NCBI GenBank assembly: GCA_028372485.1
Contig: JAOMYS010000013.1
Span: forward strand, 1 to 15,112
DNA: 15,112 bases
Direction: 5' to 3'
DNA from: Rickettsiaceae bacterium
GTDB lineage: Bacteria; Pseudomonadota; Alphaproteobacteria; Rickettsiales; Rickettsiaceae
The translations under genes were made by a program, and so were the position numbers. This document shows positions 1 through 7,522 of this stretch, piece after piece. Every line of letters begins with the position of its first letter. Position 1 is the stretch's first letter. The notes under the pieces are model-generated. The model made no database searches, was not told the DNA's origin, and was given only the letters and a program-made list of their open reading frames with translations.

Positions 1-48
1 GTTCTCCTGGATCATAATGATAATGTTACTATCTTTGACGGCGAATAG
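1..48 (+). CDS. possible C-terminal tail of a rightward gene
   Basis: The first 15 codons are open and end at a TAG at 46-48, reading VLLDHNDNVTIFDGE. The start lies outside the window. It would converge on the HlyD-type adaptor gene. A second frame is also open here (FSWIIMIMLLSLTANR, ending in TAG), so the reading frame is uncertain. I do not recognise the protein. The call rests only on an open frame running in from the edge and on the hairpin that follows it. Confidence 0.3.
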   Translation, partial: VLLDHNDNVTIFDGE

Positions 49-65
49 ATAGGTTAACGGTATAA

Positions 66-101
66 AACGGGAAAACTTGTGGTTTACAAGCAGTACCCGT
101 T
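66..101 (-). terminator. nested inverted repeat, candidate terminator of the exporter operon
   Basis: Two nested inverted repeats are visible: AACGGG (66-71) with CCCGTT (96-101), and inside them CTTGT (76-80) with ACAAG (86-90). Read leftward, the hairpin is followed by a short TTTTAT stretch, so it may end transcription of the leftward operon. The T-tract is weak. The outer arm overlaps the TAA stop of the adaptor gene (100-102). It could also serve the rightward gene that converges from the left edge. Confidence 0.4.
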
Positions 102-1086
102 ATTTCCCCTCCGCACTCTCAATAAAAATATCTAGATGCTGACCTATATAGAGATTCTTGATATCTTCAACATCCGTGTCTATACGGTAGATTATCTCTA
201 TAATTCTAGTATCTACAAGCTCAGTACCAGTGCCTGTTATATTACCTTTAGCAATCGCATATGGTTCAATGCGTATGAAAGATAGAGGGAGCTTTATAGA
301 ATCATCACTACGCAAGAACGCATAAGCATTCATTTTTTTATCAAAGCGATAAATATCATTCTCATCTATTTGAACACGCACATGAAGTGGGTTTGTTGTT
401 CCAAGAAGCATTGGCGCATTAGCATCTTGTTCGCTCCCGCTAATAAATTCTCCCGCTGCTATACGTATTTTCAGAACAGATCCATCTATTGGAGATCTGA
501 TTTCTGTTTTTTCTAAAGCGACATTAGTAAGTTCAAGGGCAGACTTAGCCTGAGCCATTTGTGCTTTCTTTATATCAAGGTCAGATTTTGCCCTCTCTAA
601 CGCAAAATGGCGTTTCTGGAAATCTTCTTGGCTAATAGAATGACCTGATGTCAACCCCTTAGCTCTTCTAAGATTATCCTTCGCCTCGTTAAGCTTGACT
701 TCTGCAAGTGATATTTCAGACATGGTAACAGCAACTGCATTTTTCTTATTCTCTACTTCAGCAAGTGCTGCTCTTTGATCTAGTACAAATAATACATCAC
801 CACGAGATACCTTGTCCCCTTCAGTGACTCTTACCTCTGAAATAATACCCGGGGTGAAGGATCCAATATTAATATTTCTGCTGCTGGATTCTATAAACCC
901 TATTCCAGCGATGTTATTTTCAAATGGAGGTGGGGGTGAGGTAATCGTTATATTTGATGATACTTTTTTCTCAGTTCCAGTCGAAAAGGAAAATATACAT
1001 GCAAATATTATTCCTATAATTGCAAGTATTAGTAAAAAATTCCTTCTGATTCTTAATAGAATTGATGGCTTGTTATAAGGATTCAT
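100..1086 (-). CDS. HlyD/DevB-type periplasmic adaptor (membrane fusion protein) of an ABC exporter
   Basis: This 328-residue protein should link an inner-membrane ABC exporter to an outer-membrane channel. An N-terminal membrane anchor is visible at about residues 15-36 after a basic start. A biotinyl-lipoyl half-domain follows at about 72-103 (GIISEVRVTEGDKVSRGDVLF), then a long Ala/Lys/Glu-rich coiled-coil hairpin at about 106-192. The second lipoyl half is near 193-212 (EIRSPIDGSVLKIRIAAGEF), with a beta-barrel region to the C-terminus. This order is characteristic of HlyD/DevB adaptors. The start overlaps the end of the ATPase gene by 14 nt and has an AAAGGT ribosome-binding site about 8 nt upstream, consistent with translational coupling. 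It is the last gene of the set. The substrate cannot be told from sequence; DevB relatives in cyanobacteria export glycolipids. No TolC-like partner lies in the window. Confidence 0.85.
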   Translation of the reverse strand: MNPYNKPSILLRIRRNFLLILAIIGIIFACIFSFSTGTEKKVSSNITITSPPPPFENNIAGIGFIESSSRNINIGSFTPGIISEVRVTEGDKVSRGDVLFVLDQRAALAEVENKKNAVAVTMSEISLAEVKLNEAKDNLRRAKGLTSGHSISQEDFQKRHFALERAKSDLDIKKAQMAQAKSALELTNVALEKTEIRSPIDGSVLKIRIAAGEFISGSEQDANAPMLLGTTNPLHVRVQIDENDIYRFDKKMNAYAFLRSDDSIKLPLSFIRIEPYAIAKGNITGTGTELVDTRIIEIIYRIDTDVEDIKNLYIGQHLDIFIESAEGK

Positions 1087-1768
1087 GATGATTACCTTTT
1101 GTTTCTTTTTCTATTATTCCGTCATCTAGGTGAATGATTCTATCTGCATATTTCAATATGCGGTTATCGTGAGTAACAACAACAAATGTTGTGCCTAATT
1201 TTTTATTCACATCACGCATAATCTCTACAATTTTTGTACCAGTTGCAAAGTCAAGTGCGCTAGTTGGTTCGTCGCAAATCAAAATTTTAGGGCTATGCAC
1301 TAGTGATCGTGCAATTGCCACTCTCTGCTGCTCACCACCTGATAGAGTATTTGGGCTAAAATGCACCTGAGCTTCTAGACCCAAACTACTTAGCATTGAT
1401 ATAGATTGCTCTATTGCCTCATGCCTATTCATTCCACCTATAATCAGAGGAAGAGCAGCATTTTCTGCAACAGTCAGAGTAGGTATGAGATTATATGACT
1501 GAAATATAAAACCGATATTTTTTGCTCTAAACTGCAAAAGATCACGCTGAGACATTTTTTTATAATCGTTGTTATCAACATGGCATGACCCAGAGTCGTA
1601 GGGTAATATCCCAGTAATGATAGAAATTAATGTTGTTTTACCGCATCCAGAAGGTCCGACTAGCATAAGAAATTCACCAGATTGGACATGCATATCTACA
1701 GATTTTAAAACATCAATTTTTGAATGCCCATCTCCGAAAGACTTCATAATACTCTTACAAGAAATCAT
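1073..1768 (-). CDS. ABC transporter ATP-binding protein (DevA/LolD/MacB-like class)
   Basis: This 231-residue nucleotide-binding subunit should power the exporter formed with its two neighbours. All ATPase motifs are intact: Walker A GPSGCGKTT (38-46), Q-loop Gln90 (IFQSYNLIP), signature LSGGEQQR (142-149), Walker B ILICDEPTSALD (162-173) with Glu167, and H-loop His200 (VVVTHD). The tandem Gln in the signature and the overall length fit the LolD/MacB/DevA subfamily that pairs with FtsX-type permeases. Its ATG overlaps the permease stop codon in an ATGA arrangement, and a strong AGAGGAGG ribosome-binding site lies inside the end of the permease gene, so the two are probably translationally coupled. 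The class is certain. The exact subfamily and substrate are inferred from the gene set. Confidence 0.93.
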   Translation of the reverse strand: MISCKSIMKSFGDGHSKIDVLKSVDMHVQSGEFLMLVGPSGCGKTTLISIITGILPYDSGSCHVDNNDYKKMSQRDLLQFRAKNIGFIFQSYNLIPTLTVAENAALPLIIGGMNRHEAIEQSISMLSSLGLEAQVHFSPNTLSGGEQQRVAIARSLVHSPKILICDEPTSALDFATGTKIVEIMRDVNKKLGTTFVVVTHDNRILKYADRIIHLDDGIIEKETKGNHHESL

Positions 1769-2922
1769 GACCCTCCTCTAAACACGCTAGCAGGATCAAC
1801 AGATGTAACCTTTCTTATTCCAAGAAGAGCAGAGAATGTAATAATAATCAGTACTCCAGATGCTGCAAATAGCAGTAACACTGGAGGCATCTTGAATGCC
1901 AGTACAGCATCTTGAAAATTCATACCAAATAATGCTGTTAACCCAACTCCAATACCATAACCGATAAATCCAATAGTAGCAGCTTGCAGCAAAACAAGTC
2001 TTACTATTAAGCTATTTGTAACACCCATTGCTTTCAGCACCGCATAATGCTTGAGATTCTCTATTACAAACCCGTAAAATGTTTGCCCAGCTATTGCAGC
2101 CCCAACTATAAAACCAAGCATTACAGTAATGCCAAAATTAATCAAGATGCCAGTATTGTTCATCCAATAATCCAAATTATGCTGCTTAAATTCTTCGCTA
2201 GTCATTGCAGCAAGACCAGTTACTTCTGAGATACGTCGTGCAAGCTCTGAGTGATTCACATTTGGCTTCGCCTTTACAAGAATATAACCCAGAGTCTTTC
2301 TGCTTTGAGAGGTATATTTGAGAGCGTTAGAATAGGTAGTAAAAACCTGAGGCTGAAGAACAAAGTTTCTAGTGCTTTTCACAAAGCCCACTACTATTGC
2401 ACGTTTGTCATTTATCTCCATAGTATCACCAATGGTTAAAGGCCTAGTATTACCACCACCAATATCTATAGTAAGTTTATCATTTGCTGCATTCTTATCG
2501 ACAAACACAGCATCTGGTTTTTTAAAATCATTTATGTTATACGAAATTCTATAAGGCGTACCAATAAAGGTTGAACTATCCACCCCCGTCATATCTAATG
2601 TTGCAAGAGACCCATCTGGCATCTTGGCTCTAACGAGTGATTTATATAACGGCGTAGCCCATAGGATGCCGTTAATACCACGCACCTTTAATAGCTCAAT
2701 ATTACGCATTGGCTTGCTTTCTTCAACAAATTTGATACCTGGATCCATTACCCAAATATCAGGGTCTGGTATATCTTTTATGAAGCTCTGAGTTCTGCTC
2801 AAGAGTCCAACAAAAATAGATGGCTGTTGGGTCATCATTTGCGCTGCAAAAGTAATACCGATTATCATGGCAAAATACTTTGCTCTGTCACCGAATAACA
2901 TTTGTAGTGCTATATAATACAT
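1765..2922 (-). CDS. FtsX-like ABC transporter permease (DevC-type)
   Basis: This 385-residue inner-membrane permease has one N-terminal membrane segment (about 16-34), a long soluble, presumably periplasmic domain (about 35-255), and three C-terminal membrane segments (about 258-284, 306-332, 346-368). That is the MacB/FtsX/DevC topology. The cytoplasmic stretch between segments 2 and 3, LKHYAVLKAMGVTN (290-303), is the family hallmark, as is the C-terminal DPASVFRG (376-383). The N-terminus (ALQMLFGDRAKYFAMIIG) fits an alphaproteobacterial permease family with separate ATPase and HlyD subunits. The gene begins 12 nt after gltA with no visible terminator and no clear ribosome-binding site, which suggests read-through from gltA. 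The substrate is unknown; lipids, peptides or macrolide-like compounds are all possible for this architecture. Confidence 0.88.
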   Translation of the reverse strand: MYYIALQMLFGDRAKYFAMIIGITFAAQMMTQQPSIFVGLLSRTQSFIKDIPDPDIWVMDPGIKFVEESKPMRNIELLKVRGINGILWATPLYKSLVRAKMPDGSLATLDMTGVDSSTFIGTPYRISYNINDFKKPDAVFVDKNAANDKLTIDIGGGNTRPLTIGDTMEINDKRAIVVGFVKSTRNFVLQPQVFTTYSNALKYTSQSRKTLGYILVKAKPNVNHSELARRISEVTGLAAMTSEEFKQHNLDYWMNNTGILINFGITVMLGFIVGAAIAGQTFYGFVIENLKHYAVLKAMGVTNSLIVRLVLLQAATIGFIGYGIGVGLTALFGMNFQDAVLAFKMPPVLLLFAASGVLIIITFSALLGIRKVTSVDPASVFRGGS

Positions 2923-2934
2923 AATGTATAAGGG

Positions 2935-4221
2935 TTATAACTTTCTTGATTTATGACCAACATATAACTGTCTTGGTCTTGTAATCTTAAACTCTGGATC
3001 TTCCCACATTTCCTTCCATTGCGCTATCCAACCAGAAGTACGAGCAACAGCGAATAATACTGTAAACATATGAGGTGATATTCCCATTGCTTGATAAATT
3101 ATGCCAGAATAGAAATCTACATTTGGATATAATTTTCTCTCAATGAAATATTCGTCATGAAGTGCTATCTTTTCAAGCTCCATTGCGATTTCCATCATAG
3201 GATTTCCTTTTAATTGTCCAAGCTCAGACAGCACCTCTTTGCATGTATCCTTTAGCACTGCTGCACGTGGGTCATAATTCTTATATACCCTATGTCCAAA
3301 TCCCATTAATCTAAATGGATCATTCTTATCCTTTGCTCTATTAATACATTTAGAAATATTATCAACATTTCCTATCTCCTTCAGCATGTTTATCACCGCT
3401 TCATTTGCGCCGCCATGAGCAGGCCCCCAAAGAGACGCAATACCAGCGCTAACACAAGTGAATGGATTAGGACCAGAAGAACCAACTGTTCTTACAGTAG
3501 AAGTTGATGCATTTTGTTCATGATCAGCGTGCAGGATAAATATTTTATCCAGAGCATCTGCAAGCACTGGATTTACCTTATATTTCTTATTAGGTCTTGC
3601 AAACATCATATGAAGCAAATTCTCAGAGAAAGAAAGATCATCATCTGGATAAATAAATGCCTCACTAATAGAATATTTATAGGTCATGGCAGCTATAGTT
3701 GGCATCTTAGCAATCATCTTCACTGCCGCTGTTTCCCTCCCCTCTTCAGTAACCATATCAATTTTATCATGATAAAATGCAGATAATGATCCTACAACAG
3801 AAAGCGCTACAGCCATAGGGTGCGCAGAATGACGAAACGCACCGAATATATTTCGCATTTGCTCATTAACCAATGAATGATGTGATATTTGTTCTTTAAA
3901 TGCGCTATATTTTTTTGTATCTGGTAAATCACCATTCAAGAGTAAATAAGAAACTTCTAGAAAATCTTTCTTATTAGCAAGGTCTTTTATGTCATACCCC
4001 CTATGGCGTAATATCCCCTCCTCTCCATCGATAAAAGTAATAGATGAGCTACAAGATGCAGTAGACATAAAACCAGGATCATATGTAAAGTAACCCGTTT
4101 CACTATATAGCTTGGTAACATCTATCACATCAGATCCGATAGATGATTTCTTAATTGGAAGCTTATACGTCTTACCTTCTAATTTTAACTCTGCAAAATT
4201 TTCACTCATGCCATCATCCAT
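2935..4221 (-). CDS. gltA: citrate synthase
   Basis: This enzyme condenses acetyl-CoA and oxaloacetate to citrate, the entry step of the TCA cycle in the cytosol. At 428 residues it is a normal length for the hexameric proteobacterial type. Catalytic residues match the E. coli enzyme: His269 in GPAHGG (E. coli His264), His310 in GFGHRVY (His305) and Asp369 in PNVDFYSG (Asp362). The substrate-binding HADHEQN (231-237) is intact. The N-terminal segment FAELKLEGKTYKLP and FTYDPGFMSTASC strongly recall rickettsial GltA. The start could be Met1 or Met5 (MSENF); rickettsial proteins make either reasonable. The 177-nt spacer upstream must hold its promoter; the best -10-like box I see on this strand is TATAAC (revcomp of 4265-4270), with a poor -35. 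The exporter genes follow within 12 nt. Confidence 0.97.
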   Translation of the reverse strand: MDDGMSENFAELKLEGKTYKLPIKKSSIGSDVIDVTKLYSETGYFTYDPGFMSTASCSSSITFIDGEEGILRHRGYDIKDLANKKDFLEVSYLLLNGDLPDTKKYSAFKEQISHHSLVNEQMRNIFGAFRHSAHPMAVALSVVGSLSAFYHDKIDMVTEEGRETAAVKMIAKMPTIAAMTYKYSISEAFIYPDDDLSFSENLLHMMFARPNKKYKVNPVLADALDKIFILHADHEQNASTSTVRTVGSSGPNPFTCVSAGIASLWGPAHGGANEAVINMLKEIGNVDNISKCINRAKDKNDPFRLMGFGHRVYKNYDPRAAVLKDTCKEVLSELGQLKGNPMMEIAMELEKIALHDEYFIERKLYPNVDFYSGIIYQAMGISPHMFTVLFAVARTSGWIAQWKEMWEDPEFKITRPRQLYVGHKSRKL

Positions 4222-4398
4222 CTTATTGTCGCTTTAAAAGCTTTAACCACTCATCTATTTCATTGTTATAAAAAGATTGATAAAGAGCAAGAATATTGTG
4301 AATTTCAAATAGATATTTATTATCAATTTGATTGAAGCCCTACTTGAAGGTAGGTATTTTTTATGATAGAAACCATGGCTATAGATAAAAAGATATAT
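4222..4398. other. gltA/tRNA-Leu divergent intergenic spacer
   Basis: I see no credible gene here. Leftward, TATAAC (revcomp of 4265-4270) is a possible -10 for gltA, giving a leader of about 37 nt, but no good -35 accompanies it. Rightward, TTGTGA (4296-4301), a 16-nt spacer and TATTAT (4318-4323) form a possible promoter that would reach tRNA-Leu after passing a terminator-like hairpin at 4339-4362. Both promoter calls are weak pattern matches in a very AT-rich background. Confidence 0.35.
4339..4362 (+). terminator. rightward hairpin with T-run, intrinsic-terminator-like
   Basis: CCTACT (4339-4344) can pair with GGTAGG (4349-4354) around a TGAA loop, and six T residues follow at 4357-4362. 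This is the shape of a rightward intrinsic terminator. No rightward gene lies upstream of it in the spacer, so its job is unclear: it could stop antisense transcription, or lie in a leader ahead of tRNA-Leu. The stem is short, with a terminal G-U pair, so it may be weak. Confidence 0.4.
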
Positions 4399-4484
4399 GC
4401 CTCTGTGGTGGAATGGTAGACACGACAGATTCAAAATCTGTTGCCCCTTGGGGCGTGCCGGTTCAAGTCCGGCCAGAGGTACCA
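4399..4484 (+). tRNA. tRNA-Leu (anticodon CAA)
   Basis: A complete class II tRNA folds here. The acceptor stem is GCCTCTG (4399-4405) with CAGAGGT (4474-4480), followed by discriminator A and an encoded CCA at 4482-4484. The anticodon stem ACAGA/TCTGT (4425-4429 / 4437-4441) holds the loop TTCAAAA with anticodon CAA at 4432-4434, reading UUG. The long variable arm GCCCC-TT-GGGGC (4443-4454) is typical of leucine tRNA. The T arm is GCCGG/CCGGC around TTCAAGT (4457-4473). It lies 32 nt ahead of the S9 peptidase gene and may share a transcript with it. Confidence 0.97.
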
Positions 4485-4516
4485 TTTATAGCCAATTCAT
4501 TTTGAGGTAATCTAAT

Positions 4517-6550
4517 ATGCTTAGAAGTTTAACACTGATAATGTTTTTGTTAGCCACTATATCGCAAACTTTAGCCACGCAAAATTCAACTAATCTAAAT
4601 AATAGGACAAAAGTGCAAGAAGATGATTTAATTTCTAGAGAAGTGTTGTTTGGCAATCCAGATCGGATAAATGTCAGACTTAGTAATGATGGTAGATATA
4701 TAAGCTTTCTAGCTCCAAAAAATGGTGTTATGAATGTCTGGATCGCGGATTTTGATAACCCTACTAATGCACGTGTGATTACTACGGAAAAACAAAGAAA
4801 TATAAGGGGTTATTTTTGGGCAAAGGATAATAATCATATTATATATGCACAAGATAAAAAAGGAGATGAAAATTGGCGCCTTTATTCAGTTGATGTTAAT
4901 ACCCTTGAGGAAAAGGATTTAACGCCAACTGAAGGTGTTCGCGCATCTGTACTAAAGATGAGCAATAAATTTCCAAGCAAAATGCTCATATCGCTCAATG
5001 ACAGAGTGCCAGAATATTTTGACATATATGAAGTCGATATCATTACTGGTAAAAGAGAATTAGTCTATGAAAATAAAGGTAAATATTTATCCTTTTTAGC
5101 TGATGATGATTTTAACATAAGGGGTGGGCAAAAAATGCTTCCGAATGGCGAAGGAGAATTTTATCTCTTTGAGGATAACGATGTTAACAAGCCAAAGTTA
5201 TTTCAGAAAATTTCAACAGAAGATATGCTAACTACAGATCCATTATATATATCACATGATGGCAACAAGTTATTCATGATAAGCAGCGTCCAGCGCAACA
5301 CCTCTGCACTTCTTGAAATAGATCTAAATGATTTTTCCCAGAAAATTATACACTCTGACCCCAAAGCAGATATTGATAATTATTTGTCTGATACAAAAAC
5401 TAAAATGATACAGGGGGTATCTGTTAACTATACTCGCACTGAGTGGACAATATTTGACCCCAAGATGAAAGCGGATATTGAGCATTTGAAAACAATTGAA
5501 GATGGAGAAGTAACGATTGTTTCAAGAACTTATGAAGATGATAAATGGATTGTTGCATTTGCAAAAAGCGATGCTTCGCATAGATATTATCTTTACAATA
5601 GAGATTTAAAAGATGTGAAATTTTTATTTGCATCTGATTCAAAAAAGGAAAGGTTACCATTTGCTAAAATGCACCCTGTTATAATTAAATCTAGAGATGG
5701 ACTAGATTTAATTAGCTATCTCACTGTGCCGAGATGGCTTGATGATGGTAGCGGGAAACTACTTTCTCCACTTCCTCTGGTTTTAAATGTACATGGTGGC
5801 CCGAATGCTAGAGACAGTTGGGGATTTAGTCCTAATGCTCAGTGGCTTGCCAATCGCGGATATGCAACACTTAGCGTGAATTATCGAGGATCTACCGGAT
5901 TTGGAAAAGATTTTATCAACGCTGGTGATGGGCAGTGGGCGAGGAAAATGCAAGATGATCTGGCAGATGCTGTCACTTGGGCTGTTGATAATGGAATTAC
6001 TACTAAAGATCAGGTGGCCATTATGGGCATAAGTTATGGTGGATATGCCACGCTTATGGGCATGAGTATGACTCCAGATATGTATGTTGCTGGAGTTGAT
6101 ATTGTTGGGCCATCCAATCTTGAAACATTAATGAACTCAATTCCGCCATATTGGAAGCCTATCAAAGCTCATCTTGTCAAAATGATAGGTGCTTCTCCTG
6201 ATACAGAAGAAGGGCGGGAATTTTTAAAAGAAAGATCTCCTCTTACATATGCAGATAAGATAAAAAAACCACTGCTAGTTGTACAAGGTGCAAATGACCC
6301 AAGGGTAAAGCAAGCTGAATCTGATCAGATTGTATCCGCTATGAAAAAGCACTCTATTCCAGTAACTTACTTGCTTTATCCAGATGAAGGTCACGGTCTT
6401 GTACGTCCTGAAAATAAATTATCAATGTATGCACATATAGAGGCATTCCTTGCAAAATTTGCCGGAGGGAGATATACGCCACATAATAATAATTTCCCGG
6501 GTTCTTCTATAGAGGTTAAGGAAGGCAAAGATACGAATTGGACTCAATAA
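4517..6550 (+). CDS. secreted S9-family (prolyl oligopeptidase-like) serine peptidase
   Basis: This 677-residue protein should cleave peptides or aminoacyl substrates outside the cytoplasm. A signal peptide is clear at residues 1-20 (basic start, hydrophobic core, TLA cleavage site). Residues about 40-380 form a repeat-rich beta-propeller-like region, and the C-terminal alpha/beta-hydrolase domain starts near 385. The catalytic triad is complete: Ser506 in GISYGGY, Asp594 in GANDPRV and His626 in DEGHGL. The HGGPN at 426-430 supplies the oxyanion region. The layout matches dipeptidyl aminopeptidase/acylaminoacyl-peptidase relatives; exact specificity cannot be told. A GAGG ribosome-binding site at 4504-4507 supports the chosen start. 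The last 27 residues after the hydrolase fold are polar and look like a disordered tail. The gene ends 45 nt from the convergent xerC, and no terminator is evident between them. Confidence 0.93.
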   Translation: MLRSLTLIMFLLATISQTLATQNSTNLNNRTKVQEDDLISREVLFGNPDRINVRLSNDGRYISFLAPKNGVMNVWIADFDNPTNARVITTEKQRNIRGYFWAKDNNHIIYAQDKKGDENWRLYSVDVNTLEEKDLTPTEGVRASVLKMSNKFPSKMLISLNDRVPEYFDIYEVDIITGKRELVYENKGKYLSFLADDDFNIRGGQKMLPNGEGEFYLFEDNDVNKPKLFQKISTEDMLTTDPLYISHDGNKLFMISSVQRNTSALLEIDLNDFSQKIIHSDPKADIDNYLSDTKTKMIQGVSVNYTRTEWTIFDPKMKADIEHLKTIEDGEVTIVSRTYEDDKWIVAFAKSDASHRYYLYNRDLKDVKFLFASDSKKERLPFAKMHPVIIKSRDGLDLISYLTVPRWLDDGSGKLLSPLPLVLNVHGGPNARDSWGFSPNAQWLANRGYATLSVNYRGSTGFGKDFINAGDGQWARKMQDDLADAVTWAVDNGITTKDQVAIMGISYGGYATLMGMSMTPDMYVAGVDIVGPSNLETLMNSIPPYWKPIKAHLVKMIGASPDTEEGREFLKERSPLTYADKIKKPLLVVQGANDPRVKQAESDQIVSAMKKHSIPVTYLLYPDEGHGLVRPENKLSMYAHIEAFLAKFAGGRYTPHNNNFPGSSIEVKEGKDTNWTQ

Positions 6551-6595
6551 TCAATTTAATCTACTATAGATAACGGTAATTCTTAGCTGGATCTA

Positions 6596-7516
6596 TCAAA
6601 ACTTCTTAGACGCTTTGTCGTATACGGATTCTAGATAGGTCTTATTAATCTTTGTATATCTTTGCGTGGAGGAAAGACTTGCATGGCCAAGCAGCTCTTG
6701 TATAGATCTAATACTTGCTCCATTTTCAAGTAAGTGCGTAGCAAAACTATGTCTAAATGCGTGGGAGCTAAGGTGTTCCGGAAGTCCTAGCATCCTACGC
6801 ATTTCTATCAGCTCTTTGTTAAAGACTGCTCTTTGCAAAGGGCCTCCTCGTACTCCACGAAATATCGATTCGTCAGATTGTATATTGTAGGGCAGCATGG
6901 CAAAATATTGCTCTAACAGTAATTTTGATTCTGGAATCCAAGGTATGATACGTTCTTTATTTCTTTTTCCTAGAATTTTTAGAAACTCATTATTTTGCAA
7001 ATGTTTTGGAGTAATAGATAGTGCTTCAGAAATACGTAAGCCACTAGCGTAAATCAAAGTAAGTAATGCTTTGTTACGTATATGAACCCAAGCTCTACCC
7101 CCTATCATCTCTATTTTATCTAGAGATATTTCTGTTTCTTCCTCTGATAGAGCCTTGGGTAGTGCTCTTTCCTTTTTTGGAGAACGAACTATAAAAATTG
7201 CATGGCAAGAAATATCATGTTTCTTCTCTAAATATCTGTAGAAATTTTTGATAGAAGATAAAGCTCTAGCGTTTGATGCAGCGTTGTGATTTCCTTGAAC
7301 TCTTGCTGCAAGCCAGCTACGAAGAGATCTGATATCAACGAGTTCTAGGTCTTTTAAGTGTATATCTTGTGACTTATATTTAGCAAAAAATTTAAGAAAA
7401 TGATTTAAATCATTTAAGTAGGAGTCTAGAGTATGCTGTGAATAGCCCCGCTGGATCTTTAGATATTCTTGCCACGTGCTTATTACACCTAAAAGTTCAG
7501 CGCTATATATTGCCAT
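6596..7516 (-). CDS. xerC: tyrosine recombinase XerC
   Basis: With XerD it resolves chromosome dimers at dif during cell division. The 306-residue protein has the N-terminal SAM-like core-binding domain (about 8-97) and a C-terminal catalytic domain with the full active-site set: Arg161 (ASGLRISEAL), Lys184 (ILGKRNKER), His252 and Arg255 (HAFRHSFATHLL), His278 (ELLGHASL) and the nucleophile Tyr287. I call XerC rather than XerD because the linker region (LRSWLAARVQ, SPKKERALPKALSEEE) recalls alphaproteobacterial and rickettsial XerC. The start has an AAGG ribosome-binding site about 5 nt upstream. It begins only 6 nt after mnmE, so the two are probably one operon. Nothing nearby suggests a phage or integron integrase. 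Confidence 0.93.
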   Translation of the reverse strand: MAIYSAELLGVISTWQEYLKIQRGYSQHTLDSYLNDLNHFLKFFAKYKSQDIHLKDLELVDIRSLRSWLAARVQGNHNAASNARALSSIKNFYRYLEKKHDISCHAIFIVRSPKKERALPKALSEEETEISLDKIEMIGGRAWVHIRNKALLTLIYASGLRISEALSITPKHLQNNEFLKILGKRNKERIIPWIPESKLLLEQYFAMLPYNIQSDESIFRGVRGGPLQRAVFNKELIEMRRMLGLPEHLSSHAFRHSFATHLLENGASIRSIQELLGHASLSSTQRYTKINKTYLESVYDKASKKF

Positions 7517-7522
7517 TTTGCC

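Noticed and set aside
812..1078. Rightward 88-residue frame opposite the HlyD-type gene
   Set aside because: It is wholly antisense to a well-supported gene, has no recognisable motifs, and looks like a by-product of the opposite strand's codon use. The same applies to the other short frames lying inside gltA, the permease, mnmE and the dehydrogenase gene.
4255..4485. Leftward 76-residue frame starting MVPLAGLEPAR over the tRNA region
   Set aside because: It is the antisense translation of tRNA-Leu, a well-known false protein seen in many annotations; the tRNA fold is complete and explains the sequence.
6551..6595. Terminator between the convergent peptidase and xerC genes
   Set aside because: The 45-nt spacer contains no convincing hairpin followed by a T-run on either strand.
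6596..7516. Tyrosine recombinase as the integrase of a mobile element next to a tRNA
   Set aside because: It reads as housekeeping XerC, sits in an operon-like pair with mnmE, is about 2 kb from the tRNA, and no attachment-site duplication of the tRNA end is visible.
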